A stretch of 64,000 nucleotides of DNA, from NCBI GenBank assembly GCA_902774215.1, contig CACYHU010000041.1:1-64000 (forward strand), read 5' to 3'. The notes under the pieces are model-generated. The model made no database searches, was not told where the DNA came from, and was given only the letters and a program-made list of their open reading frames with translations. Position 1 is the first letter of the stretch; each line of letters begins with the position of its first letter. Below are positions 45,138-53,634 of this stretch, in pieces. Source of the stretch: an uncultured Chloroflexota bacterium (lineage in GTDB: Bacteria > Chloroflexota > Anaerolineae > Anaerolineales > Anaerolineaceae). Both the position numbers and the translations under genes were made by a program.

Positions 45138-46050
45138 TTATTTTGTGATCCGTGTGCCGGTTTCGCCATGGATGGCACGAAGGATATTCTCAGGATTGGT
45201 GATGATGGCTTCCTTGCCGCCTGCTTCCAGGAAATTGATGACAGCCTGGATCTTCGGAGCCATGGAACCCTTCTTGAAGTGAACACCATCTTCCATGTAT
45301 TTCTTTGCTTCATCAAGCGTCATGTGATCCAGCCACTTCTGATCCGGGTTGCCATAGTTAATAGCCACCTTTTCGACTGCGGTTGAGATCACCAGTACAT
45401 CCGCGTTCAGCTTCTGTGCCAGAAGCGAATTGCCGAAGTCCTTGTCGATAACTGCCGCGATCCCTTCCAATGTACCATCTTCCCGTTCGATCACGGGAAT
45501 ACCGCCTCCGCCGATGGAAACAACAATGATACCGGCACGGAAGCGGTGAAGGCACAACACGGCGCCAGCCGCGTCCGGCATCTTCAACCACATTCCAGCC
45601 AAGTTCCCGTTCCTTGATCCGTGCTTCTTCTTCGGTCATGAAACCACCGATCGGTTTGGAGGGATTCTGGAAAGCCGGATCGTTTTTGTTTACTACAGTC
45701 TGTTCGATCACACAGGCGGCAGCTTTGTTGACGCCGGCTTTTTTCATCTCATTCTGGAGACATTGAACCAGCTGATAACCGATCTGCCCCTGACTTTGGG
45801 CACCACAGACCTCCAGCGGAGCCATGGCAAGATTTGCGACCTTTTCCGCAATTTCCGCTTTCTGAAGCAGGAAACCGACCTGCGGACCGTTTCCGTGACC
45901 GATGACGACATCCCAGCCCTCTTTGATCATTTCCACGATGTGTTTCGCGGTTTCATCTGCGGCAAAATATTGTTCCTGAACAGACTGATGTGCTTTATCT
46001 TTGATCAGCGAATTCCCGCCGATAGCGATGACTGCAACTTTTTTTGACAT
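45138..46050 (-). pseudogene. arcC: Carbamate kinase gene broken by an internal deletion and frameshift
   Basis: Carbamate kinase makes ATP from carbamoyl phosphate in arginine or related catabolism. The N-terminal two thirds read well from MSKKVAVIAIGGNSLI (ATG 46050, after GAGGAAATA) through VIGHGNGPQVGFLLQ to GRGWRRVVPSP. At about 45545-45555 the frame breaks and resumes in another frame at AGIIVVSIGGGGIPVI, continuing to GETGTRITK. Comparison with the family shows roughly a dozen residues missing at the joint. As given, no full enzyme can be made. A real mutation or an assembly error are both possible; all other motifs are well conserved, which favours recent or artificial damage. Confidence 0.85.
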
Positions 46051-46187
46051 TATTTCCTCACACATTTCTTCCGGATGATCCGGACATCAATTATGCGGAG
46101 ATACTGCCGTATACCCCGGCATCTCCATACAAATGCCAATTCCGTTCAGCCCATAAACCGCCATTCGGGAGAATTCCGCAGCCGGTC

Positions 46188-46211
46188 ACTGGCAACTGAT
46201 AACTGGCAACT
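46188..46211. repeat. Heptanucleotide repeat ACTGGCA
   Basis: ACTGGCA, ACTGATA, ACTGGCA and ACT follow in tandem, ending 2 nt before the 3' end of the minus-strand aminotransferase gene. Confidence 0.7.
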
Positions 46212-46213
46212 AT

Positions 46214-47284
46214 TTATTTTTTGATCAGCGGCAGCAGCAGTGCAAACGCCGCTTCCAGTTCCTCCGGAGTCAAACCGCAGAACGGTACACGCAGGAATCG
46301 TTTCCCGTCGTCCGGGTTCAGATAAAAACCGCGCCCGTCTGTGATAAGCACACCGGCTTCTTTTGCAGCGGGAATCAGTTCAGCCATATCGTTGCCCTCT
46401 GGCAGCGTTACACCGATAAAGAACCCGCCTTCCGGACGCGGGAAGACCGCACCCGGCAATTCTTTTTCAAGGATCTCAATCGCCTTTTCCATACGGGGAC
46501 GGTAAAGATCCTTCAATTTCACCAGATTGGGTTCATAATAACCCATCTTTATAAACTGATAAAGCAGTGCCTGCGTGGGGCTGACCGGACCGATATAGCT
46601 GTTGCCGGCCCAGGTCTTTACACGGGCGATGAAATCTGCCGGACCGTTCAGGTATCCAAGGCGCATACCCGGTGCCAGTGTCTTGGAGAAAGAGCTCATC
46701 TTCACAACATGTTCCGGATCCATGGAATACATGGTCGGAAGATCTTCACCGCTGTAACGAAGTTCACGATAGGGAACATCTTCCAGGATCATGAAATTAT
46801 ATTTTCCTGCCAGCTCAACGATTCTTTTCCGTTTTTCCAAAGAAACAGTCACACCCATCGGATTCTGGAAATCATCCACGGTATAGAAGAACTTCGGAGC
46901 ACCTTTCTTCAGTTCATCTTCGAAGCAGTTCATGTCTACACCATCGATTTCCAAAGGAATACCGACCGCATTCAGGCCGCGGCGGCGGAAAAGAAGGTTG
47001 ACACGATCATAGGAAGGAGATTCCGCGAAAACCCTTTCTCCCGGTTCAGCTTCTGTCATGGTGATGAACTGGATAAACTCCAGTGAACTGTTGCCGATCA
47101 GGATATGGTCCGGAGAAACGCCTTCACGCTCCGCGATGAGCTCGATCAGAGGCATATAGCCGGGAGACGCGACATAGCCAAGCGCCTTGCGACCGTCCTC
47201 CCGCATTGCCTTTTCAAACGCGGGAATTATTTCATCAATTGGAAAGGATTCCGGAGCAGGAACCCCACGAGTCATAGCTATCAT
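46214..47284 (-). CDS. Class I/II PLP-dependent aminotransferase (aminoadipate/aromatic type)
   Basis: The 356-aa protein has the fold type I hallmarks: PLP-binding Lys in MSSFSKTLAPGMRLGY, DDFQNPMGVT for the substrate Asn, EDVPYRELRY for the cofactor Asp/Tyr and a late Arg in KRFLRVPFCG. The sequence style matches the LysN/ARO8-like group of broad-specificity enzymes. Next to glutamate dehydrogenase it would pass amino groups to 2-oxoglutarate in amino acid catabolism. GCAGG about 9 nt upstream supports the ATG at 47284. Confidence 0.94.
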   Translation of the reverse strand: MIAMTRGVPAPESFPIDEIIPAFEKAMREDGRKALGYVASPGYMPLIELIAEREGVSPDHILIGNSSLEFIQFITMTEAEPGERVFAESPSYDRVNLLFRRRGLNAVGIPLEIDGVDMNCFEDELKKGAPKFFYTVDDFQNPMGVTVSLEKRKRIVELAGKYNFMILEDVPYRELRYSGEDLPTMYSMDPEHVVKMSSFSKTLAPGMRLGYLNGPADFIARVKTWAGNSYIGPVSPTQALLYQFIKMGYYEPNLVKLKDLYRPRMEKAIEILEKELPGAVFPRPEGGFFIGVTLPEGNDMAELIPAAKEAGVLITDGRGFYLNPDDGKRFLRVPFCGLTPEELEAAFALLLPLIKK

Positions 47285-47370
47285 AAATAATACCTGCCAG
47301 TCTTCATAAGAATATTTATGACAATTATATATATTCTTTCAAAGGCAAACATCTTTTGAGTGACAATATG

Positions 47371-47448
47371 CAGGTATCGGGTTTCAGGTATCAGGTTTCA
47401 GCAATTTGGGTAATACGCCGCCTGACACCTGATACCCGGTTCCTGATC
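47371..47448. repeat. Two heptanucleotide islets forming an imperfect inverted repeat
   Basis: CAGGTAT, CGGGTTT, CAGGTAT, CAGGTTT run from 47371. After ~20 nt, CTGACAC, CTGATAC, CCGGTTC, CTGATCC run from 47421. The second block is close to the reverse complement of the first (21 of 25 positions by eye), so the RNA could fold into a long hairpin. It lies just after the 3' end of the glutamate dehydrogenase gene. The same CAGGTAT unit reappears at 55742. Confidence 0.7.
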
Positions 47449-47449
47449 C

Positions 47450-48736
47450 CTATTTTATCCACCCTCTGAAGCGCATGGCATCAGCAACGCGTTTGATGGA
47501 AACCATGTAAGCGGCATCACGCATGTAGGCTTTCTTATCAACGGCCATTTCATAGACCGAGTTGAAAGCGGTCGACATCTTGTAATCCAGTTTTTCGAGG
47601 ACCTCTTCGACAGACCAGTAGTAATTCTGATCATTCTGCACCGACTCGAAGTAGGAACAGGTCACACCGCCGGCGTTGCAGAGAAAATCCGGAATAACGA
47701 ACATGCCGCGTTCCCGCAGGACCGCGTCAGCTTCAAGCGTGGTCGGTCCGTTAGCTGCCTCAGCCAGGATCTTTACATTCCTGCTGATAAAGCCGACATT
47801 TTCCGCCGTGATCTGTTTTTCCAGCGCCGCCGGGATCAGGACATCCACATCCTGTTTGATCCATTCTCCGCCATCCAGCACCTGATAACCCGCTTCGGCA
47901 GCCTTCTCATTGGAGACAGTACCGTAGCCATCGGTTATGCTCATCAGGAAGTAAGGATCGATACCGTCTTCCTTGAGGAAGGTGAAGGATTTCTTCTCAT
48001 CGCGGTTCCAGCAGGAAACGCACTTCACTTTCCCGCCAAGCATCTTTATAAAATGGATCGCGGCATACTGTGCCACATTGCCGAAGCCCTGAATGGCCGC
48101 GGTAGTTTTCGCGGAGTCAATGCCAAGCTGCTTCATGGCTTCCCGTACACAGATGATCACACCCAGACCGGTGGCTTCATTGCGGCCCAGGGAACCGCCG
48201 CCGCCCACCGGCTTACCGGTAACAGTACCCGGGGTATACTGGCCGCCCAGCATGGAATATTCATCCATAAACCAACACATATCCTGGGCATTCGTGCCCA
48301 TGTCCGGTGCAGGGACGTCATTGCGGGGTCCAAAGGCAGGGAAAAGTGCACGGACATAACCGCGCACCAGGCGCTCACGCTCACCAACAGAAAGGTCGCG
48401 CGGATCGACCACTACGCCGCCTTTTCCGCCGCCCAGCGGAATGTTGGCAACAGAGCATTTCCAGGTCATCTTCATCGCAAGCATACGGACAGTATCGATC
48501 GTCTCGTTCGCCGCAAAACGCAGCCCGCCTTTGTTCGGGCCCAGCGCGTCATTGTGCTGTACACGATAGCCGTCAAAAATCTTCAATGAACCGTCATCCA
48601 TCCGCACAGGGATCCGGACATGATATTCTTTCTTCGGGTCACGGAGAAAGGTTCGTGCTTCCTCATCCAGGTCAAGCATGTCAGCGACATGGTCAAATTC
48701 CTGCCGGGCGATTTCATAAGCGTTGTTTACAGACAT
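47450..48736 (-). CDS. gdhA: Glutamate dehydrogenase (Glu/Leu/Phe/Val family)
   Basis: The 428-aa protein is the size of the NAD-linked catabolic hexameric type. Seen are KMTWKCSVANIPLGGGKGGV with the glutamate-binding and catalytic Lys residues, PAPDMGTNAQDMCWFMDEY, and the Rossmann motif AAIQGFGNVAQYAA. The enzyme interconverts glutamate with 2-oxoglutarate and ammonia. With the aminotransferase downstream and carbamate kinase beyond it, this is an amino-acid fermentation module. Confidence 0.96.
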   Translation of the reverse strand: MSVNNAYEIARQEFDHVADMLDLDEEARTFLRDPKKEYHVRIPVRMDDGSLKIFDGYRVQHNDALGPNKGGLRFAANETIDTVRMLAMKMTWKCSVANIPLGGGKGGVVVDPRDLSVGERERLVRGYVRALFPAFGPRNDVPAPDMGTNAQDMCWFMDEYSMLGGQYTPGTVTGKPVGGGGSLGRNEATGLGVIICVREAMKQLGIDSAKTTAAIQGFGNVAQYAAIHFIKMLGGKVKCVSCWNRDEKKSFTFLKEDGIDPYFLMSITDGYGTVSNEKAAEAGYQVLDGGEWIKQDVDVLIPAALEKQITAENVGFISRNVKILAEAANGPTTLEADAVLRERGMFVIPDFLCNAGGVTCSYFESVQNDQNYYWSVEEVLEKLDYKMSTAFNSVYEMAVDKKAYMRDAAYMVSIKRVADAMRFRGWIK

Positions 48737-48900
48737 TTTTTTCTCCTTGGTTGTTGAGCAGCCGTTGATTGTGTGGCCTCCCGCACAGCATCGAACAGCA
48801 GTTTTCTATATTTTGATTTTATCCTGAATTGTCTGACAATATAATTGACGTTTGTAACCATTATTTTCAGATAATGTAATATCTTGGGTATCAACTGTCA

Positions 48901-48990
48901 TTTTCTTTGATTTCCACTGGTTTTGCTATTAACTTTTCTTTGATTTCTGTTATTTTTGCTATTGGCTTTTCTTTGATTTCTGTATAGAAT
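48901..48990. repeat. Three 33-bp direct repeats upstream of the DUF4143 ATPase gene
   Basis: The exact 14-mer TTTTCTTTGATTTC occurs at 48901, 48934 and 48967, a strict 33-bp period. The intervening parts are also similar (TTTTTGCTATT). The third copy is cut short. The array ends about 40 bp before the ATPase start. On the minus strand it also encodes a small repetitive frame (EIKEKPIAK repeats) without a convincing start. Confidence 0.7.
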
Positions 48991-49027
48991 TTACCATGTA
49001 ATAATTGATTCGTGAGGTGGCTGCCGG

Positions 49028-50380
49028 ATGAAACGTAAGATTTATGATCGTCTCCTTCGCTGGAAAAGTGAAGATTGCGGCAAAAGCTGTCTTTTAGTGC
49101 AGGGTGCACGCCGTGTAGGGAAAAGTTATATTGTCGAAGAATTCGCGAAGAATGAATATAAAAGTTATATCCTAATCGATTTCAATCGTACCTCTGCGGA
49201 AATCGGCAATCTCTTTCTCAACGATCTTGATGACCTGGATACCTTCTTTCTGAAACTCAAAGCAGCTTACAACGTACCGCTGTATGATCGTGAATCTTTG
49301 ATCATTCTGGATGACGTTCAGCTGTTTCCAAGGGCTCGAAGCGCAGTGAAATACCTGGTTGCAGACGGCAGGTATGACTATATTGAAACCGGATCTCTCA
49401 TTTCCATCAGAAACAATGTTAAAGACATCCTGATCCCTTCCGAAGAAGAACCAATTAACATGTACCCAATGGATTTTGAGGAATTCTTATGGGCCCTTGG
49501 AAACGATACCTTATATCCGCTGATTCGATCCTGTTTTGAAAAAAAAAGGCCATTGGGACAAGTTTTGCATCGTAAAGCCATGGATTTATTCCGACAGTAT
49601 ATGATTGTAGGAGGCATGCCTCAGGCTGTGGAACAATTTGTCATCACAAAAGATTTTTCAGCAGCAGACAGAGTCAAGCGCAGGATCCTGAACCTGTATC
49701 GGGATGACATCCAAAAACATGCTGCCAGAGATCGCCTGAAAGTAGAGGCCATTTTTGATGAAATTCCAAATCAGCTTCAAAATCAGAACCGGCATTTTAA
49801 ACTATCCTCTTTGGAAAACAATGCCCGCTTTGAGAAATATGATGAACCGCTCTTTTGGCTTTCAGATGCCATGATCGTAAATAACTGCTATAACACCACT
49901 GAACCAACCATTGGACTTAAAATGAATCAGAACCGCCGTCTGCTTAAATGTTATATGAGTGACACAGGTCTGCTTATCAGTCATGCTTTTGATGAAAACA
50001 CCATCGTATCAGATGAAATCTACAGAAAGCTGCTGTTAGGCAAACTGGAAACAGATATGGGTATGATCTTTGAAAATATGGCAGCACAAATGCTTGTATC
50101 CGGTGGGCATAAGCTATATTTCTATGCAAACAATGACCGGGAACATAATGAAAATCGGATGGAAATCGACTTTCTGATTGCCAAGAAGACCGTCACCAAC
50201 CGGCACAATATCTCACCAATTGAAGTAAAGTCCAGTAAAAGATATACACTTGCCTCTATACGAAAGTTTATGGCTAAATACGCTGAGCAGCTGCACACTG
50301 CCTATGTTCTTCACCCGGGAGATATGAGTGAAGAGAACGGCATCATATTTCTGCCGATCTATATGACATCTTTCCTGTAA
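49028..50380 (+). CDS. AAA_14 ATPase with DUF4143 domain
   Basis: The 450-aa protein has Walker A GARRVGKS near residues 26-33, Walker B SLIILDDVQLFPRA and sensor-like ETGSLIS. A C-terminal DUF4143 domain contains the nuclease-like strand EIDFLIAKK and IEVKSS. This family is common in anaerobic bacteria and archaea, often as isolated accessory genes with unproven function. It resembles in design the unrelated-family ATPase at 466. GAGGTGG lies about 9 nt before the ATG, and three 33-bp repeats lie upstream. Confidence 0.92.
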   Translation: MKRKIYDRLLRWKSEDCGKSCLLVQGARRVGKSYIVEEFAKNEYKSYILIDFNRTSAEIGNLFLNDLDDLDTFFLKLKAAYNVPLYDRESLIILDDVQLFPRARSAVKYLVADGRYDYIETGSLISIRNNVKDILIPSEEEPINMYPMDFEEFLWALGNDTLYPLIRSCFEKKRPLGQVLHRKAMDLFRQYMIVGGMPQAVEQFVITKDFSAADRVKRRILNLYRDDIQKHAARDRLKVEAIFDEIPNQLQNQNRHFKLSSLENNARFEKYDEPLFWLSDAMIVNNCYNTTEPTIGLKMNQNRRLLKCYMSDTGLLISHAFDENTIVSDEIYRKLLLGKLETDMGMIFENMAAQMLVSGGHKLYFYANNDREHNENRMEIDFLIAKKTVTNRHNISPIEVKSSKRYTLASIRKFMAKYAEQLHTAYVLHPGDMSEENGIIFLPIYMTSFL

Positions 50381-50464
50381 AGAAAAAGCCGGTTTCCCCC
50401 GGAGACTCAGAAAAATATAAACAAATCAGGAAGCCGGAGCTTCAGATTGGTCTGGTATTTATTA

Positions 50465-50726
50465 AGATTTCAGAATCTTAATATTTCTTTTTCTGAAACA
50501 AAACATTAAAATATCCTAAGATATGCATTTTTTACAAAAGAATTGAGAAATAAATATTTATGAACAAATATTAAGCTTTATCAACAGGTTATAAACAAAT
50601 TTATCAACAATATTTTAAGAATTATCAACAGAATTATTAAGGTTATCAACAGTTCCGGACTGTTTATCAACAGACTTATCCACAAAAGAGGGAAAGTTAT
50701 CCACAGAAAAGCAATTTATATCTGTG
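50465..50726. other. Candidate replication origin: DnaA-box array with AT-rich flank
   Basis: Seven same-orientation 9-mers match the DnaA box: TTATCAACA at 50578, 50601, 50622, 50643 and 50664, and the stronger TTATCCACA at 50676 and 50697. A variant TTATAAACA lies at 50589. Starts 50601-50622-50643-50664 and 50676-50697 are 21 bp apart, two helical turns. To the left, 50465-50577 is very AT-rich and could be the unwinding element. The array lies between two convergent gene ends, so a promoter role is unlikely. No dnaA or dnaN gene is in the window. Confidence 0.7.
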
Positions 50727-52244
50727 TCATTGATCTAATGTCTGTTCAAATTCATCATGAGTCATGAGCCGGACGGAATTTTTACCGTAGTAATTGCTTA
50801 CGGATCTATTCGGCCATTCATCCGGGTCTTCAGATATATCCAGAACATACAAAAGCCATGGTTTTTTCGGAAAATCACGGAGCGCGGCATCGGGAATCTC
50901 ATTATCATTCAATATCTCCAGACGCTGACGTGCCACATGTTTATAAAGACCTGCTTCCCCGCTGCGATAGGATTGGAACGCAGCTATGGATGTGACCGGA
51001 TAATCTTTTTCCGATAAAACCGCTCCTCCTGCAAAAAGCAAAACCACTCCCAGCAGAAATGAAAGCTTCAGCCCCGATGTCTGAGGGGCACCATTCACCT
51101 TCAGCTGCCGTGCGATCCAGCCCTCCCAGTAAAACAGATTGATGATGATCATAATAATCATAGCATGGAAGCGAATATCCTCGATCCGCCCGGGGCCCGG
51201 ATCTGCATAAGCAAAATAGGTAGGGGCATTCATCGCAGCCTGCAGACAGAAACAGTATAATGAAACAAGCCAGGGCAAACGAAAACCATAACCTGATTCC
51301 GAAGCAATTTTCCACAACACCGGGATAAGAAAAATATACAATGCCAAAACCGGGATCGTATTCCACTGATACAGCTGCGTAACAGCATATTGAAACGAAA
51401 GCCAGACCGTGCCAAACAAACCGGGACGCTGATCAAACTCTTCCTGCCGAGCAGAAAAACCGGGGGCAGTCACATTGATATAGAAACAGGCTCCAAAAAT
51501 AATGAGCGGCAAAATGAAGTATTTCCAGTTTCTGTTTTTGTTGAAAAGCAGAAGGACAAAAGCAGAAACAAGAATGATCAAAGTCGTCAGGGTAGTGATC
51601 AGATTACTGAAAGCGATCAGGATACACAGAAGAATAATGCCGAATTGAAGCAAAATTTTCTTATCATGCTCTTCCTTCACCGCAAGCCTGATCAGCATTC
51701 CGTAAAGGATAAGGGACAGACCGAAGAAGAAAGTATAATAAACCGCACCGTTGTACCAGTAAAAGCCCTGCACCGGGGAAGGTAAAAACTGGGTACAGAG
51801 GATGATGATCACACAGGCTGTGATTGCCCATGATACTGACTTCTGTGATTTTTTGCCGATAAAAAGGCTGAAAAAGGATTTGCTGAAAATTAATATACCG
51901 GAGAGCAGCGAAAGGAGCATGATCCAGGGAACAATAGCATAATAATCCTCTCCGAAAACTGCCGGCTGTAATGTAAACAAAAACACGGCGCTGAAGGTTC
52001 CCTGCGTTGCGTAATAGGAACGGAACATATGATCCCAGGCAATTTTCAGTACAGCAGAGAATGGTTCTCCATTCACAACAGCCCTGTGCGTATTCAAACC
52101 AAAGTCAAAATCGTCAGCCGAAGGAATATCATATTTTCCAATCAGCAGCATGGGAAACAACAGTCCGCATATCCCGATGATCAAAAGAATCAGGAGAATA
52201 TTGGAAGAAAATCGATAATTTAAGATTTTTTTTATTTTGTTCAT
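50727..52244 (-). CDS. DUF6056-like polytopic membrane protein
   Basis: The 505-aa protein has about 11-12 membrane helices and an early extracellular acidic motif, DIPSADDFDFGLNTHRAV, like the Asp-rich first loop of GT-C glycosyltransferases. A later ATQGTFSAVFL and FYWYNGAVYYTF resemble DUF6056 family proteins found in surface polysaccharide loci. It probably handles lipid-linked sugars or modifies surface glycans. TATAAT (minus strand, 52269-52274) lies about 24 nt upstream of the start. Confidence 0.88.
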   Translation of the reverse strand: MNKIKKILNYRFSSNILLILLIIGICGLLFPMLLIGKYDIPSADDFDFGLNTHRAVVNGEPFSAVLKIAWDHMFRSYYATQGTFSAVFLFTLQPAVFGEDYYAIVPWIMLLSLLSGILIFSKSFFSLFIGKKSQKSVSWAITACVIIILCTQFLPSPVQGFYWYNGAVYYTFFFGLSLILYGMLIRLAVKEEHDKKILLQFGIILLCILIAFSNLITTLTTLIILVSAFVLLLFNKNRNWKYFILPLIIFGACFYINVTAPGFSARQEEFDQRPGLFGTVWLSFQYAVTQLYQWNTIPVLALYIFLIPVLWKIASESGYGFRLPWLVSLYCFCLQAAMNAPTYFAYADPGPGRIEDIRFHAMIIMIIINLFYWEGWIARQLKVNGAPQTSGLKLSFLLGVVLLFAGGAVLSEKDYPVTSIAAFQSYRSGEAGLYKHVARQRLEILNDNEIPDAALRDFPKKPWLLYVLDISEDPDEWPNRSVSNYYGKNSVRLMTHDEFEQTLDQ

Positions 52245-52341
52245 ATCAACAATTATTCCGCTGAATTAATTATACACGCTATCACACCGGAATGTCTGAC
52301 CGGACATCCACTTAATATATTTTCTCATACTGGTTCTGATT

Positions 52342-52372
52342 TTGTCATAATTTTCGCAATTTGGATTAAAAT
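52342..52372 (+). promoter_or_regulatory. Promoter abutting the neuD-like start codon
   Basis: TTGTCA (52342-52347) and TAAAAT (52367-52372) are 19 bp apart. The -10 box ends 7 nt before the ATG at 52380, with no Shine-Dalgarno in between, so the mRNA is probably leaderless. Confidence 0.6.
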
Positions 52373-52379
52373 ATATATT

Positions 52380-53066
52380 ATGGATAAAAGAATCATCATT
52401 TACGGAGCGGGAGGACATGCAAAAACCGTGATTTCCCTTCTGCGTCTGCTTGAATGGGAAATCATCGGCATCATAGATGACGGTGTACCCGCGGGAACGA
52501 TGGTTTCCGGCGTCAGGGTGCTGGGAAACGCCGCACTTCTGGCGGATCTGCGCTCGCAGGGATTCGAAAACGCGGTCAACGCGGTCGGCGGCATCGGTAA
52601 TTATACGATCCGCTGGAACATCTTCCGCCGTCTGCAGGAACAAGGATTTCACTTTCCCACGCTTATCCACCCCGCCGCCTTCGTTGAAGATTCTGTCACG
52701 CTTGCGGATGGGATCCAGGTACTGGCGCAAAGCTACATCAGCTCCGAAAGCAGCGTAGACTTCGGAACGCTCATCAATGCCGGCGTGATCATTTCCCATG
52801 ACGGAAAAATCGGTAAATGCGTCAACCTGTCACCGGGTGCGATGCTGGCCGGTGAAGTGACAGTGGAAGATTTCGCCCAGATCGGAATGGGCGCCACCAT
52901 CAACCTGGGTGTAAAAATCGGAAGTGCCGCCAGGGTCGGAAACAGTGCTGTTGTCAAGGATAACGTCCCGCTCAACGGCAGAGTCTACGCGGGAACCGTA
53001 TGGCCTCCTGTTTCAGGAAAATCCAGGCAGCTTCCGGCTGACCCGCATTACAGAAAAATCGCATAA
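52380..53066 (+). CDS. neuD: NeuD/PglB-type sugar O- or N-acetyltransferase
   Basis: The 228-aa protein starts with a Rossmann-like nucleotide or sugar-binding segment (IIIYGAGGHAKTVISLLR), as in the NeuD/PglD/VioB family. A left-handed beta-helix of hexapeptide repeats follows (VEDSVTLADGIQVLAQSYIS, then NAGVIISHDGKIGKCVNLSP) ending with the usual VVKDNVP loop. These enzymes acetylate amino-sugars or sialic-acid-like sugars of glycans. It heads the plus-strand polysaccharide genes. The symbol reflects the family only. Confidence 0.9.
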   Translation: MDKRIIIYGAGGHAKTVISLLRLLEWEIIGIIDDGVPAGTMVSGVRVLGNAALLADLRSQGFENAVNAVGGIGNYTIRWNIFRRLQEQGFHFPTLIHPAAFVEDSVTLADGIQVLAQSYISSESSVDFGTLINAGVIISHDGKIGKCVNLSPGAMLAGEVTVEDFAQIGMGATINLGVKIGSAARVGNSAVVKDNVPLNGRVYAGTVWPPVSGKSRQLPADPHYRKIA

Positions 53067-53076
53067 AGAGTGGATC

Positions 53077-53553
53077 ATGTTCAGACGGCAGAATAATAAC
53101 AATAATAACAATTCATCCGGACAAACCGGAACTGCCGCTATTGAACGCGTGACCTCGGTACTGGGACCCGGGATCAACTGGCGCGGCAGTCTGCGCGGCG
53201 CCGGCGGGGTGCGCATTGAAGGCACCTTTGAAGGCGATATGCAGATCCGGGGTATGATCGTTGTGGGTGAAACAGGGCGCGTGACCTGCATGAATATGCG
53301 GGCAAATACGATTGTGGTGGAAGGAACTGTCCGCGGCAACATCACAGCGGAAAAACTTGAGATCCGCTCCACAGGCCGTGTCTGGGGAGACGTAAGTGTC
53401 ATCAGCTTCTCCACCGAAGACGGCGCCTTTCTGCGGGGACAGGTACGTATGGAAGAAAAGGTCGTCATTGAACAGCAGACCGACGGGATGATGCCTAACC
53501 CGCAGCAGCAGCCTCCGATTTCTCAGCAGCCGGGATATTTCAGAGGACAGTAA
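53077..53553 (+). CDS. Bactofilin
   Basis: The 158-aa product has a poly-Asn N-terminus (RRQNNNNNNNSSG) and then a bactofilin core of short beta-helix turns (GPGINWRGSLRGAGGVRIEG, VVGETGRVTC, VRGNITAEKLEIRSTGRVWG). A Pro/Gln-rich tail follows. Bactofilins polymerise into filaments without nucleotide and position cell-wall or polysaccharide enzymes. The frame is open further upstream into neuD; the ATG at 53077, 10 nt after the neuD stop, gives the natural start. Confidence 0.93.
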   Translation: MFRRQNNNNNNNSSGQTGTAAIERVTSVLGPGINWRGSLRGAGGVRIEGTFEGDMQIRGMIVVGETGRVTCMNMRANTIVVEGTVRGNITAEKLEIRSTGRVWGDVSVISFSTEDGAFLRGQVRMEEKVVIEQQTDGMMPNPQQQPPISQQPGYFRGQ

Positions 53554-53634
53554 CCAACAATTATCAGCAGACCGAAAACATGATACAGGCTGAATATTTT
53601 TGGTATCGGATTAAAAAACAGGGGATAAGAGAAA

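Noticed and set aside
46096..46124. Hairpin between the aminotransferase and carbamate kinase genes
   Set aside because: The stem has a 3-nt bulge and no T-run on either strand, so I cannot support a terminator call.
48901..48990. Possible CRISPR array
   Set aside because: Only three copies, no unique spacers of constant length between exact repeats, and no cas genes.
48891..49109. Minus-strand small repeat protein (EIKEKPIAK repeats)
   Set aside because: It overlaps the start of the DUF4143 ATPase gene on the other strand and has no good ribosome-binding site; the repetition comes from the DNA repeats.
50578..50705. Array as promoter operator
   Set aside because: Both flanking genes end toward it, so there is no start codon to control; the 9-mer identity fits DnaA boxes better.
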